NCBI GenBank assembly: GCA_039519185.1
Contig: CM076854.1
Span: forward strand, 68,263,448-68,327,447
Origin: Astragalus membranaceus
Lineage: Eukaryota > Streptophyta > Magnoliopsida > Fabales > Fabaceae
Reading direction: 5' to 3'
DNA: 64,000 nucleotides
Under the pieces are notes generated by a model. The model ran no database searches, was not told the origin of the DNA, and saw nothing but the letters and a program-made list of their open reading frames with translations. The position numbers and the translations under genes were made by a program. This document shows, one piece after another, positions 45,851 through 55,882 of the stretch. How positions within the stretch are numbered: the stretch's first letter is position 1; every line of letters starts with the position of its first letter.

Positions 45851-48800
45851 TTATAAACTAGCATAATCAAGCATCCCTAGCTCTCTACGGATTTTACAAA
45901 AAGGAGCTTCGGCTAGGGGTTTAGTGAAGATATCCGCTAGTTGGTCATCCGTGCCTACAAATTTTAATGCAATGCTCCCCCTAGACACATGATCTCTAAT
46001 AAAGTGATGTCTAATGTCAATATGTTTAGTGCGAGAGTGTTGTATAGGGTTCTTAGCAATATTAATAGCACTTGTATTATCACACAAAACAGGCACACTT
46101 TCAAAAATTAGACCAAGGTCTTCCAAAGTTTGTTTCATCCACAGAACTTGTGCGACGCAGTTTCCAACAGCCACATATTCAGCTTCAGCTGTGGACAAAG
46201 CAACACTGTTCTGCTTCTTACTAGACCAGGAGGTCAAACAAGGACCAAGAAAATGACAAGTTCCACTAGTACTTTTTCTATCAAGAGTGCAACCTGCAAA
46301 ATCAGCATCAGAAAAACCAACTAATTCAAACGTACTCGATTTCGGGTACCACAAACCAAAGTCTATGGTCCCTTTAACATACCTAAGAATCCGTTTTACA
46401 GCTTTTAAATGTGATTCTTTTGGGCATGCTTGAAATCGAGCACACAAGCATACAGCAAACATAATATCAGGTCGAGATGCAGTTAAGTATAAGAGACTAC
46501 CTATCATACCTCGATACATAGTTTCATTTACCGGTTTACCTTGCTCATCCTTATCTAGTTTAGTTGCTGTTGCCATAGGAGTGCTGATTTCTTTTGCGTC
46601 ATTCATGTTATATTTCTTCAGCAATTCCTTTGAGAACTTTGTTTGGGATATGAAGATTCCTTCATTTGATTGTTTCACTTGAAGTCCCAAGAAAAAGTTA
46701 AGTTCTCCCATCATACTCATTTCAAATTCACTAGTCATCATCTCAGAAAATTCCTTGCACAAATCATCATTAGTAGATCCAAAGATAATATCATCAACAT
46801 AGATTTGAACTACTATGATATGTTTGCCCTTGGTTTTAAGGAATAAGGTAGAATCAATCTTACCCTTTTGGAAACCATTGGCAATTAAATGTTTGCTTAA
46901 TCTCTCATACCAAGCTCTAGGTGCTTGTTTCAATCCATAGAGGGCTTTGTCAAGTTTAAAGACGTGATCGGGATTTTTAAAATCTTCAAAACCAGGGGGT
47001 TGTTTTACAAAAACTTCTTCTTCTAGGAAACCATTTAGGAAGGCACTTTTGACATCCATTTGGTGTAGTTTGAAATCCATGTAGGAGGCAAATGCCAAAA
47101 TTATCCTAATGGACTCCAATCTAGCCACAGGAGCAAAAGTTTCTTCAAAATCCACCCCTTCGATTTGATTAAAACCTTGAACTACTAGACGACTTTTGTT
47201 TAATAAAATTGTTCCATTTTCGTCAAGTTTGTTGCGAAAAACCCATTTAGTTCCTATGATGGTCCGATCGACCGGTTTTTCAACTAAGTGCCAGACTTTA
47301 TTTCTTTCAAATTGTTCAAGTTCTTTTTGCATTGACAAAACCCACTCTGGATCAATTAAAGCTTCCTTGATATTATTTGGAACTATTTGAGAGACAAAAG
47401 CACTATGAAAGCATAAAAGATTAAGAGAAGAGCGAGTTGTTACCCCCTTTGATGGACTACCAATAATTTGCTCCATGGGATGATCTCGAACTGATTTCCA
47501 TGTTTTGGGCAGATCATCGTGTGTTCTTCCATGGAGATGATCATCAATGTCTTGGGGCTCTTGTTCCACTATAACTTCTTCTTGAGGTTCAGCTTCCTCC
47601 TCGGCTTCTTCTACACTTTCACTGTTAGTTTCAGGTGATCTATTTTTGATCACTTCAATCACTTCATCCTCATCATTAGCAGCTTTCTTATCAAAAGGGT
47701 TAGTTTCATCAAAAGAAACATGAATAGATTCTTGCATAGTTTTATCAATTTTATTGTAAACGATATAAGCTCTACTATGATTTGAATAACCCATAAAAAT
47801 ACCTTCAGTTGATTTAGCATCAAACTTACCCAACTTGTCCTTTGTATTAAGAATGAAGCACTTACTTCCAAAGACTTTGAAGTATGAAATGTTTGGAGCT
47901 CTACCATTCCACAGCTCATATGGTGTTTTGTTGAGAGATGGCCTTAAGTATACACGGTTTAGCACATGACACGCTGTATCCACTGCATGACCCCAGAAGT
48001 ATTTGGGAAGGTTGTGCTCATTCAGCATTGTCCTGCTCATCTCTTGTATAGTTCTGTTCTTTCTTTCAACTACACCATTTTGTTGAGGAGTTCTTGGAGC
48101 TGAAAAGTTATGATGAATGCCATACTTTTCACACCACGTCTTGAATGATGAATTTTCGTACTCTCCTCCATGATCGCTTCTAATTTCTTTGATGGCTAAG
48201 TTTTTCTCATTTTGTAGCTTTCTGCACAACTTAGCAAACTCGTTAAAAGCATCACTTTTATTTGCAAGTAGGATAACCCAAGTATATCTAGAATAATCAT
48301 CAACAATAACAAAGACATACTTAGACCCTCCTAAACTTACGACATCAATTTCACCAAACAAATCAAGATGTAGCAGTTCAAGCACATTTTTGGTGGAAAT
48401 AACAGGTTTTGATTTAAAAGAGGTTTTGTGCATTTTACCAAGTTGACATGCATCACATAATTGGCCTTTTTCATATTTCAAATTAGGTAGACCTCTAACA
48501 TGCTCATTCTTACTTAACTTAGATAGATGTTCTATACTAGCATGTCCTAAGCGTCTATGCCACAAATCCACATCATCAATCAAGGTAGGCATACATACTA
48601 TCTCATCACTTACATTATCAAAATTAACATAGTATACATTGTTTTCTCGAAAGCCAGTAATGTAGAGTTTAGAAGTCATATGGGTGATAACACATTTATC
48701 AACAGAAAAGTGCACATCAAAGTCATTATCGCATAATTGACTAACACTTAGTAAGTTAAATTTAACGCCATCAACTAATAAAGCATCTTTAATTTTAATT

Positions 48801-48985
48801 GTGTTTTCCTTACCCACACAACCTTTACCTATTACTTGAGCAGATTCATTGTTGGCAAACTTTACAGATCCACTAGCTTTGTTGCTCAGTTTTAGAAACA
48901 GTGAAGCATCACCAGTCATATGCCTTGAACAACCACTATCAACCATCCACACATTTTTCTTTTTAGCTGAGGGACCAACCTGCAA
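45851..48985 (-). CDS. pol: G pol: protease, integrase, RT, RNase H
   Basis: 1,044 codons without a break. The frame opens after TAA at 48,997-48,995 and has no ATG at its start (TTG at 48,985). Domains in order: aspartic protease MVDSGCSRHMTG (D at about residue 16); the integrase H-H-C-C zinc finger (HRRLGH...CDACQLGK) and core with LHLDLFG, IRSDHGGEYEN and QQNGVVERKNR; RT with KWVFRNKLDENG, QMDVKSAFLNG, LYGLKQAPRAWYE and the catalytic YVDDIIFG; RNase H with GFSDADFAGC, STAEAEYVA and the C-terminal ADIFTKPLAE. This is the full copia set. How it is translated is unclear because gag is in another frame. Confidence 0.93.
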   Translation of the reverse strand: MQVGPSAKKKNVWMVDSGCSRHMTGDASLFLKLSNKASGSVKFANNESAQVIGKGCVGKENTIKIKDALLVDGVKFNLLSVSQLCDNDFDVHFSVDKCVITHMTSKLYITGFRENNVYYVNFDNVSDEIVCMPTLIDDVDLWHRRLGHASIEHLSKLSKNEHVRGLPNLKYEKGQLCDACQLGKMHKTSFKSKPVISTKNVLELLHLDLFGEIDVVSLGGSKYVFVIVDDYSRYTWVILLANKSDAFNEFAKLCRKLQNEKNLAIKEIRSDHGGEYENSSFKTWCEKYGIHHNFSAPRTPQQNGVVERKNRTIQEMSRTMLNEHNLPKYFWGHAVDTACHVLNRVYLRPSLNKTPYELWNGRAPNISYFKVFGSKCFILNTKDKLGKFDAKSTEGIFMGYSNHSRAYIVYNKIDKTMQESIHVSFDETNPFDKKAANDEDEVIEVIKNRSPETNSESVEEAEEEAEPQEEVIVEQEPQDIDDHLHGRTHDDLPKTWKSVRDHPMEQIIGSPSKGVTTRSSLNLLCFHSAFVSQIVPNNIKEALIDPEWVLSMQKELEQFERNKVWHLVEKPVDRTIIGTKWVFRNKLDENGTILLNKSRLVVQGFNQIEGVDFEETFAPVARLESIRIILAFASYMDFKLHQMDVKSAFLNGFLEEEVFVKQPPGFEDFKNPDHVFKLDKALYGLKQAPRAWYERLSKHLIANGFQKGKIDSTLFLKTKGKHIIVVQIYVDDIIFGSTNDDLCKEFSEMMTSEFEMSMMGELNFFLGLQVKQSNEGIFISQTKFSKELLKKYNMNDAKEISTPMATATKLDKDEQGKPVNETMYRGMIGSLLYLTASRPDIMFAVCLCARFQACPKESHLKAVKRILRYVKGTIDFGLWYPKSSTFELVGFSDADFAGCTLDRKSTSGTCHFLGPCLTSWSSKKQNSVALSTAEAEYVAVGNCVAQVLWMKQTLEDLGLIFESVPVLCDNTSAINIAKNPIQHSRTKHIDIRHHFIRDHVSRGSIALKFVGTDDQLADIFTKPLAEAPFCKIRRELGMLDYASL

Positions 48986-49004
48986 AAGAATTGTTTAACA
49001 ACTA
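48975..49004 (-). other. G gag-pol junction with splice-acceptor-like sequence
   Basis: On the minus strand, gag's TAG is followed seven bases later by a TAA in the pol frame, then AATTCTTTTGCAG|GTTGG. The two frames do not overlap, so simple ribosomal frameshifting cannot join them. The pyrimidine-rich CAG suggests that pol may be made from a spliced RNA (inference). Confidence 0.5.
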
Positions 49005-50864
49005 GCACGAGGTACCCTTTTTGTTGGGTCCTTGGGAGTTAGTCATCAAGGGGTTTGCTTTCACAATCCACCTTGGTTTCTTCCAAACAGGTACAAGAGT
49101 TCCAAGCTCACATATTTTACGGATGGGGCAAGAAGAAGAGCTATGGTTCCCTTTTTGACAATATGTGCATTTAAAGATAGTAGGTTTATGATTAGAGGTA
49201 GAAGCTACAAAGGTGATATTTTTGTTTGAGCTGGAGGTGGTGGAATTTCCTTGGTACCCAATACCTCTCCTATCAACATATTGATGTTGAGAGTGAAGCA
49301 ACTGAGTCAAGGTCTTTTCACCAACCTCAAACTTTTTCAAAGATTCTTTCAAAAATTCATTTTCAACCTTGACTTTTTCAAAATTTTGTTTTAGTTCTCG
49401 AAATTCAAGGTTGACTGATTTGTGTAGTTCATTCTTTAATCTAGTGACTTCTCTTTCAAGAGTCTCGATTTGAGTGGATAAGCTTTTGTTGCTCTTTGTT
49501 TGTTTCTTGAATTTTAACAAAAGTTTTTCGTGTTCAAAATATAGAGCCTCAAAAGCTTCACTCAGATCGTGACTACTATAGTCATTATCAATCATATCAT
49601 CATGCATAGAGGAGGTAGAAGAACTAGAAAAGTTAAGGCTTACCTTTGATGTATCATTTGCCATGCTGCAGACAGCATTGTCGGTCTGCTCATCTTCTTC
49701 TGATTCACCATCAGTGCTGAGATTGTCCCATGTTGCTTCAGGTGTGTTCTTTGCCATGAGGCAGACAGCATTTGCAACTTCTTCTTCTTCGGTCTCACTT
49801 TCAGTTTCTGTATTGTCCCATGTTGCTTTCATTGCTTTCTTTTGCTTAGATTTCAGCTTGTAACAGTTTTCTTTGATGTGACCGGGTTTGTTGCATTCGA
49901 AACATCTTGGTTGATCATTCTTTTTCTCATACCTGTCTTCTTTGTTGTACCCGGACTTCTTTGAAAAGTCACCCTTTCCAAACTTTTTGAATCTCATAAA
50001 TTTTTTGAAATTTTTGGCAAGCATAGCCATATTTTCATCATCGGTTTCTTCTTCAGATTCAACCTCTTTCCTTGCTACTTTAGAAGTTTTAGCAGCAAGG
50101 GCAAGAGATTTCTTCTCTTTTACAGTTTCTTTTTCTTGATTCTTTTTGGCAGCCAGAACTACCTCAAATGCTAGCAATGATCCAATAAGGTCTTCTTGAG
50201 GTAAAGTGCCAATGTCTTTGGCTTCGGTTATAGCACAAGTCTTAGGGAAGAAATCACCAGTTAAGGATTCAAGGATCTTTCCATTCAAATCCTTGTTGGT
50301 GTATTTCTTTCCTAAGGCCCTCAAGTTGTTTACAATTAAATTTAATCTCTGATGCATTGCTGCGACAGACTCACCTTCTTTCATTTTAAAACTTTCATAT
50401 TCAGAGGTGAGAATTCTAATTTTAGTATCTTTTACCTGGCTTGTCCCGACATGAGTGGCTTGTAGGCAGTCCCAGATTTCCTTTGCACTTTGACACCCTT
50501 TTACTCTACCATATTCTTCTTCACAGAGTGATAGATGAAGGATATTCATGGCCTTTGCATTTAGGGATATCTTGTCAAGCTCAGATTTTCTTAACTCACT
50601 CAGGTCGATGGTGTAGATGTCTTCTACCGGTACTTCTTCAGCTTTGCCGGTGGCTTGAATTTTTGAAGTGTCACCATCAGTATTACCTGGTTTTGTGATC
50701 TTGATCTTCATAGGGATCAGAGGTCCATCAACAATAATTCTCCACAGAGTGAAATCTATAGCCTGCACATGACATTTCATACGACTACTCCAGTAATCAT
50801 AGTTAGTACCATCAAATAGAGGAGGCCTATTAGAAGACATTCCTTCTTTCATAAATGAACCCAT
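49002..50864 (-). CDS. gag: G gag (capsid, zinc knuckles, coiled coil)
   Basis: ATG at 50,864-50,862 (MGSFMKEGMSSNRPPLFDG), about 620 codons, intact. The N-terminal copia capsid region includes LFDGTNYDYWSSRMKCHVQAID, NILHLSLCEEEYGRV, EIWDCLQATHVGT and LPQEDLIGSLLAFE. The first zinc knuckle is CFECNKPGHIKENC. Two acidic units sharing ATWDN...NAVC-MA-(N/K)-(N/D)-T appear to be an internal duplication. A coiled coil follows (EALYFEHEKLLLKFKK to LKESLKKFEVGEKTLTQLL), then a second knuckle-like CTYCQKGNHSSSSC. Stop TAG 49,004-49,002. The long gag with coiled coil is larger than in most copia elements. Confidence 0.92.
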   Translation of the reverse strand: MGSFMKEGMSSNRPPLFDGTNYDYWSSRMKCHVQAIDFTLWRIIVDGPLIPMKIKITKPGNTDGDTSKIQATGKAEEVPVEDIYTIDLSELRKSELDKISLNAKAMNILHLSLCEEEYGRVKGCQSAKEIWDCLQATHVGTSQVKDTKIRILTSEYESFKMKEGESVAAMHQRLNLIVNNLRALGKKYTNKDLNGKILESLTGDFFPKTCAITEAKDIGTLPQEDLIGSLLAFEVVLAAKKNQEKETVKEKKSLALAAKTSKVARKEVESEEETDDENMAMLAKNFKKFMRFKKFGKGDFSKKSGYNKEDRYEKKNDQPRCFECNKPGHIKENCYKLKSKQKKAMKATWDNTETESETEEEEVANAVCLMAKNTPEATWDNLSTDGESEEDEQTDNAVCSMANDTSKVSLNFSSSSTSSMHDDMIDNDYSSHDLSEAFEALYFEHEKLLLKFKKQTKSNKSLSTQIETLEREVTRLKNELHKSVNLEFRELKQNFEKVKVENEFLKESLKKFEVGEKTLTQLLHSQHQYVDRRGIGYQGNSTTSSSNKNITFVASTSNHKPTIFKCTYCQKGNHSSSSCPIRKICELGTLVPVWKKPRWIVKANPLMTNSQGPNKKGTSC

Positions 50865-50927
50865 AATCACAGATATATAACAGGATTAATTTAAATTGCG
50901 AGATGTAAAGCTCTAAAGCAATTACTA

Positions 50928-50939
50928 GCTCTGATACCA
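50928..50939 (-). other. primer-binding site of G
   Basis: TGGTATCAGAGC on the minus strand, two bases after the 5' LTR. Confidence 0.9.
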
Positions 50940-50941
50940 CT

Positions 50942-52808
50942 TGTTAGACTTGAGAGTCTATAAAAGTAACCTTAGAGGGGGGGTGAATAAGGTTATAGGT
51001 GATTAATGGATTCTTTTTCAAAAAAAAACTTTTTCGATATTGGTTTGGATTAAATGCGGAATAATAATATTTGACCAATATAGAAGGAGTAGAATGAGAT
51101 GATGGACAGATTAATATTGTATACAGCAATAAAATAGATAATAAGAAGAAAGATTACAATATGATATATTTGCACAGTTATATTGAGAATTTGATAATAT
51201 AAGCAGTTATGATAATATCAATATTATAAGCAAATAAAGTGCAAAATATAAAGAGATAGGGAAGAGAGAGAGACACAGCAATTTAGCGAGGTTCGGGATA
51301 AAACCCCTACGTCCTCGGCCTTAGGCTTTTCAACCCTTGGACTTAGTAACCACTATATTGAAGAGAGTTTGATACAAACAGTCGACCCCAATATAAGTGA
51401 ATCTCAATTCCCCTGAATTGAGAACCTAAGCACTCTTGCTAAGGATTTCTAAACCAACTCAATAACCCTATTGAGAGACCCAAGTACACAGCCCAGGTTT
51501 TCAAAATACCAACTCAATCACCTGATTGAGAGACCCAAGTACAAAGCCCAGGATTTCAAAAACACCTTGAAATAAAATAAATTACACAATAGAGTTCTAT
51601 GATCCAATCACTTCAGAGAATGAGTCAGTTTAGAAACTGAGAGAGATGAGTGATCTTAGGATATTATGAATGCTCTATAAGATGAGGGATGATCTTGCTT
51701 TTGCAACCACTTCAAAATTGATATAACAATAGAAGTTGAGGTTGCTTGAAAGCTTTAAAAAAATATAGATATGATTTTGAAAAACAAAGCTTTTTGAAAA
51801 ACAAGATTCAAAACAGTTGGAGCACAGGATCTCAGATCTAGATCTATAAACAGCTTTTGAAAAGATATAACAATTTAAAATCAAAAGCTTATAAAAATAA
51901 AACAATGCAGAGCAATAGATCTATAGAGATTCGAATATGAGAGAGTAGAGAAGAAATTGTGAGCAGTAGGTGTGTCAATGAAAGTGAAGCTCAACCAGGT
52001 ATTTATAGGCTTAGGCACCGTTGAAAATTTTTGAAAAGCATTTAATATAGGTGAAGAATCGATTCATTGATCAAGTTAAAATGTGAAGGAATCGATTCAT
52101 TGCCTTTAAAAAATAAAAGAATCGATTCATAGTTTAGTTAAAATAGGTGAGAATCGATTTTCAGGACATCCTGAATAAGGTGGGAATCGATTCTTACTTT
52201 GTTTAAGATGAGGAGGAATCGATTCATAGCCTATAGGATAGTTGAAAATCGATTTCAAAGTGTTTTATAAAAGAAGGAAATCGATTCTTTGGTTTGGCTT
52301 GAGAATATGTAGAAATCGATTACATGCTTCAAACATAGGATAAGGAAATCGATTCTTGGCCTATAGGTGAGCCTAAAATCGATTTCATAGCCTATATAAA
52401 TCATATAAATCGATTTCATAGCCATTGGAACAAAATAGAAAATGATTTTTGATTTCCACAAAATCGTTTTTAGGTTTAGGTGCCACCTTATGCATGCATG
52501 CAATTTTGAAATATATTTTTTTCAAAACTATTTTTATGCATCATGTATGATTAGAAAAGATCATCTCTCTCAATATCTAAAGTGTCACACACTTTAGGTG
52601 ATAGGACCTTTACAAAGAGTCCTAAAAAAGGGCTTAGACACAAAATAGGGATTTGAACTTCTTATAATGCTTCTTCTTCAAGATTTTCCTTTTTTGAGTC
52701 TTCTTCCTTTTAAATTAAGTCCTGCACTTTGCTCAATGTGAAACATTAGTAGATATATGTAATTTGTTATCATTCAAAATAAAGGACTGTTTTACCCTTG
52801 GTTCAACA
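50942..52808 (-). repeat. right (5') LTR of G
   Basis: 1,867 bp, same length as the left LTR, apparently identical. The AATCGATT array is at 52,057-52,415. It drives transcription leftward through gag and pol. Confidence 0.95.
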
Positions 52809-52813
52809 AATAT

Positions 52814-55800
52814 GTCTGTGGCCGAATGTGAGAGCAAGGTAGTGGTCTGCTACAACTGTGGTGAAGGAGGGCATATCAGTACACAGTGTCCGAAGCCGAA
52901 GAAGGAAAGGTCCAATGGAAAAGTGTTCGCTTTAGCAGGTGAAGAGCCTACTGAAGATGATGGACTCATTAGAGGTACGTGCTTCATTAATGGTACTCCT
53001 TTAAAGTCTATTGTTGATACTGGTGCTACTCATTGCTTTATTGCTGCTGATTGTTGTAAGAAGTTGGGTCTTGTATTGTCTGCTATGAATGGAGAGATGG
53101 TTGTCGACACTCCAGCTAAGGGGTCAGGTAACTACCTCTCTAGTGTGTTCTCAGTGTCCCTTGTCGATCTTCGACAGAGACTTTGTTGTGGATTTTGTTT
53201 GCTTGCCGTTGAGCGGATTGGATGTAATCTTGGGAATGAACTGGTTAGAGCATAACCATGTTCATATTAATTGTCGTAGCAAGTCGGTGAGTTTTGAAGA
53301 GGAGGAGTCTGGTCTGTTATCCGCTAATCAGTTGCGGAAGTTGATGAAGGAAGGAGTTCAGTTATTCTCGCTGATGGCATCGCTGTCTGTTGAGAATCAA
53401 GCTATCATTGAAGAGTTGCAGGTGGTGTGCGAATTTCCTGATGTTTTCCCTGATGAGATTCCAAGTGTGCCGCCAGAGAGAGAAGTTGAGTTCTCTATTG
53501 ATCTTGTACCTGGTACCAAACCTGTTTCTATGGCACCGTACAGGATGTCCGCGTCCGAATTGTCTGAGTTGAAGAAGCAACTTGAGGATATGCTCGAGAA
53601 GAAGTTTGTGAGGCCAAGTGTATCGCCGTGGGGAGCTCCTGTATTGTTAGTAAAGAAGAAGGATGGTAGTATGAGACTCTGTGTGGACTATCGGCAGTTG
53701 AATAAGGTGACAATTAAGAACAAGTACCCACTTCCGAGAATAGACGATTTGATGGATCAGTTGGTGGGTGCTCGAGTGTTCAGCAAGATTGATTTGAGAT
53801 CAGGTTATCATCAGATCAAGGTGAAGGACGAAGATATTCAGAAGACGGCTTTCAGAACCCGTTATGGTCATTATGAGTATTCGGTGATGCCGTTCGGTGT
53901 TACCAACGCACCAGGAGTATTTATGGAATATATGAATCGTATATTTCATGCTTACTTGGATCGGTTTGTGGTGGTGTTCATTGACGACATTCTGGTTTAC
54001 TCTAAATCGGAGGAAGAACATGCAGAGCATCTGAGGTTAGTATTGGAAGTATTGAAGGGAAAGAAGTTGTATGCGAAGTTGTCAAAATGTGAATTCTGGT
54101 TGAAGGAAGTGAGTTTTCTCGGTCATGTCATTTCTGGTAATGGTATTGCAGTAGATCCGTCGAAAGTCGAAGCAGTGTTGAATTGGGAGGCTCCGAAGTC
54201 GGCAACTGAAATTAGAAGCTTTTTGGGGTTGGCCGGCTATTATAGGAGGTTCATTGAAGGTTTTTCTAAGTTAGCACTTCCGTTAACTCAGTTAACCTGC
54301 AAAGGAAAGGCTTTTGTTTGGGACGCCCGATGTGAAGAAAGTTTCGTAGAGTTGAAGAAGAGATTGACAACGTCTCCTGTCTTGACGTTGCCCAATCCGG
54401 AAGGGTCGTTTGTGGTGTATTGTGATGCGTCAAAAATGGGTTTAGGTGGTGTGCTTATGCAATATGGGAAGGTTATCGCGTATGCGTCGAGGCAGTTAAG
54501 GGCTCATGAGAAGAATTATCCCACGCATGATTTGGAGTTGGCTGTAGTAGTCTTTGTGTTGAAGATTTGGAGGCACTATTTGTATGGTTCCAGATTTGAG
54601 GTGTTCAGCGATCATAAGAGTTTGAAATATTTGTTTGACCTGAAGAAGTTGTTTTGGTGGCCTGGTATGAAGCGAGATGTAGCGCAGTTCGTTTATGCAT
54701 GTTTGACTTGCCAGAAGTCAACGGTCGAGCATCAGAAGCCTGCTGGGTTGATGCAACCGTTGGAAATTCCAGAGTGGAAATGGGATGGCATATCGATGGA
54801 TTTTGTAACGGGATTGCCTAATACTGCGAAAGGGTATGATGCAATTTGGGTGATTGTTGACAGGTTAACGAAATCATCTCATTTTGTTCCTATCAGCATC
54901 ACGTATCCGGTGTCGAAGTTGGCAGAGATTTATATCCGGGAGATTGTAAAGCTTCATGGAGTTCCTAAGAGTATTGTTTCGGATAGAGATCCGAGGTTCA
55001 CTTCAGATTTCTGGAAGAGTTTGCAAGAAAAGTTGGGGTCTAAGTTGAGGTTGAGTTCGGCATATCATCCTCAGACAGATGGTCAGTCAGAAAGGACAAT
55101 TCAGTCATTAGAAGATTTGTTGAGGGCTTGTGTCTTGGAACAAGGAGGTTCGTGGGATTCCTACCTTCCACTGATAGAGTTCACGTATAACAACAGTTAC
55201 CATTCCAGTATCGGGATGGCACCTTTTGAAGCATTGTATGGTCGGAAGTGTAGAACCCCGTTGTGTTGGTATGAGTCCGGAGAGAGTCTGGTGCTTGGAC
55301 CGGAGATTGTTCGAGAGACAACTGAGAAGGTGAGGTTGATTCGTGAGAAGATGAAGGCGTCGCAGAGTCGACAGAAGAGTTATCATGACAAGCGGAGGAA
55401 AGATTTGGAAATTCAGGCAGGGTGAGCATGTATTTTTGAGAGTCACTCCGGTGACCGGTGTTGGACGTGCCTTGAAGTCGAAGAAGCTCACTCCTCGTTT
55501 TATTGGTCCTTATCAGATTTCAGAAAGAGTCGGGAATGTTGCTTATAGGGTGGCTTTACCGCCTAGCCTTTCGAATTTGCATGACGTGTTTCATGTGTCG
55601 CAACTTCGGAAGTATATTTCAGATCCATCTCATGTGATCCGCATGGACGAGGTGGAGGTACGGGATAATCTCACCGTGGAGACGATGCCTGTACGGATTG
55701 AAGGTCATGAAGTGAAAGTTTTAAGAGGCAAGGAGATTGCGTTGGTGAAAGTAGTCTGGCTAGGAGCTGCTGGGGAGAGCATGACGTGGGAGCTGGAGAG

Positions 55801-55882
55801 CAAGATGCGGGAGTCCTATCCCGAGCTGTTTGAATCAGGTAAATTTCGAGGACGAAATATTCTAAGTGGAGGAGAGTTGTAA
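52814..55882 (+). pseudogene. gag-pol: element E gag end and pol (protease, RT, RNase H, integrase, chromodomain)
   Basis: After G come a zinc knuckle, CYNCGEGGHISTQC, and a protease site, IVDTGATHCFI (about 53,008-53,040). There is a frameshift near 53,150-53,165, then RT (VKKKDGSMRLCVDYRQLN, catalytic FIDDIL about 53,980-53,997) and RNase H start (VVYCDASKMGLGGVLMQ). At about 54,636-54,650 the text jumps from KSLKYLFD to LKKLFWWPGM, removing the end of RNase H and part of the integrase zinc domain, yet staying in frame. The integrase core follows (ISMDFVTGLP, VSDRDPRF, DGQSERTIQSLE). A second frameshift near 55,421 leads to a C-terminal chromodomain (LVKVVWLGAAGESMTWELESKM). The stop TAA 55,880-55,882 lies in the 3' LTR. 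Not functional. Confidence 0.9.
55861..55877 (+). other. polypurine tract of E
   Basis: TCTAAGTGGAGGAGAGT directly before the 3' LTR, after the conserved TTTCGAGGACGAAAT segment also seen in D. Confidence 0.8.

Larger units (their letters stand above)
43794..52808 (-). mobile_element. element G, intact-looking Ty1/copia (Sirevirus-like)
   Basis: Two 1,867 bp LTRs (43,794-45,660 and 50,942-52,808) flank gag and pol on the minus strand, with AATAT target duplications (43,789-43,793 and 52,809-52,813). I saw no difference between the LTRs in the parts I compared. The primer site is at 50,928-50,939 (reverse complement of TGGTATCAGAGC). Protease-integrase-RT-RNase H order marks it as copia. A large gag with coiled coil and a polypurine tract in ATCATCAAAAAGGGGGAG context suggest the Sirevirus group; this lineage call is tentative. 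It is probably a very recent insertion. Confidence 0.93.
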
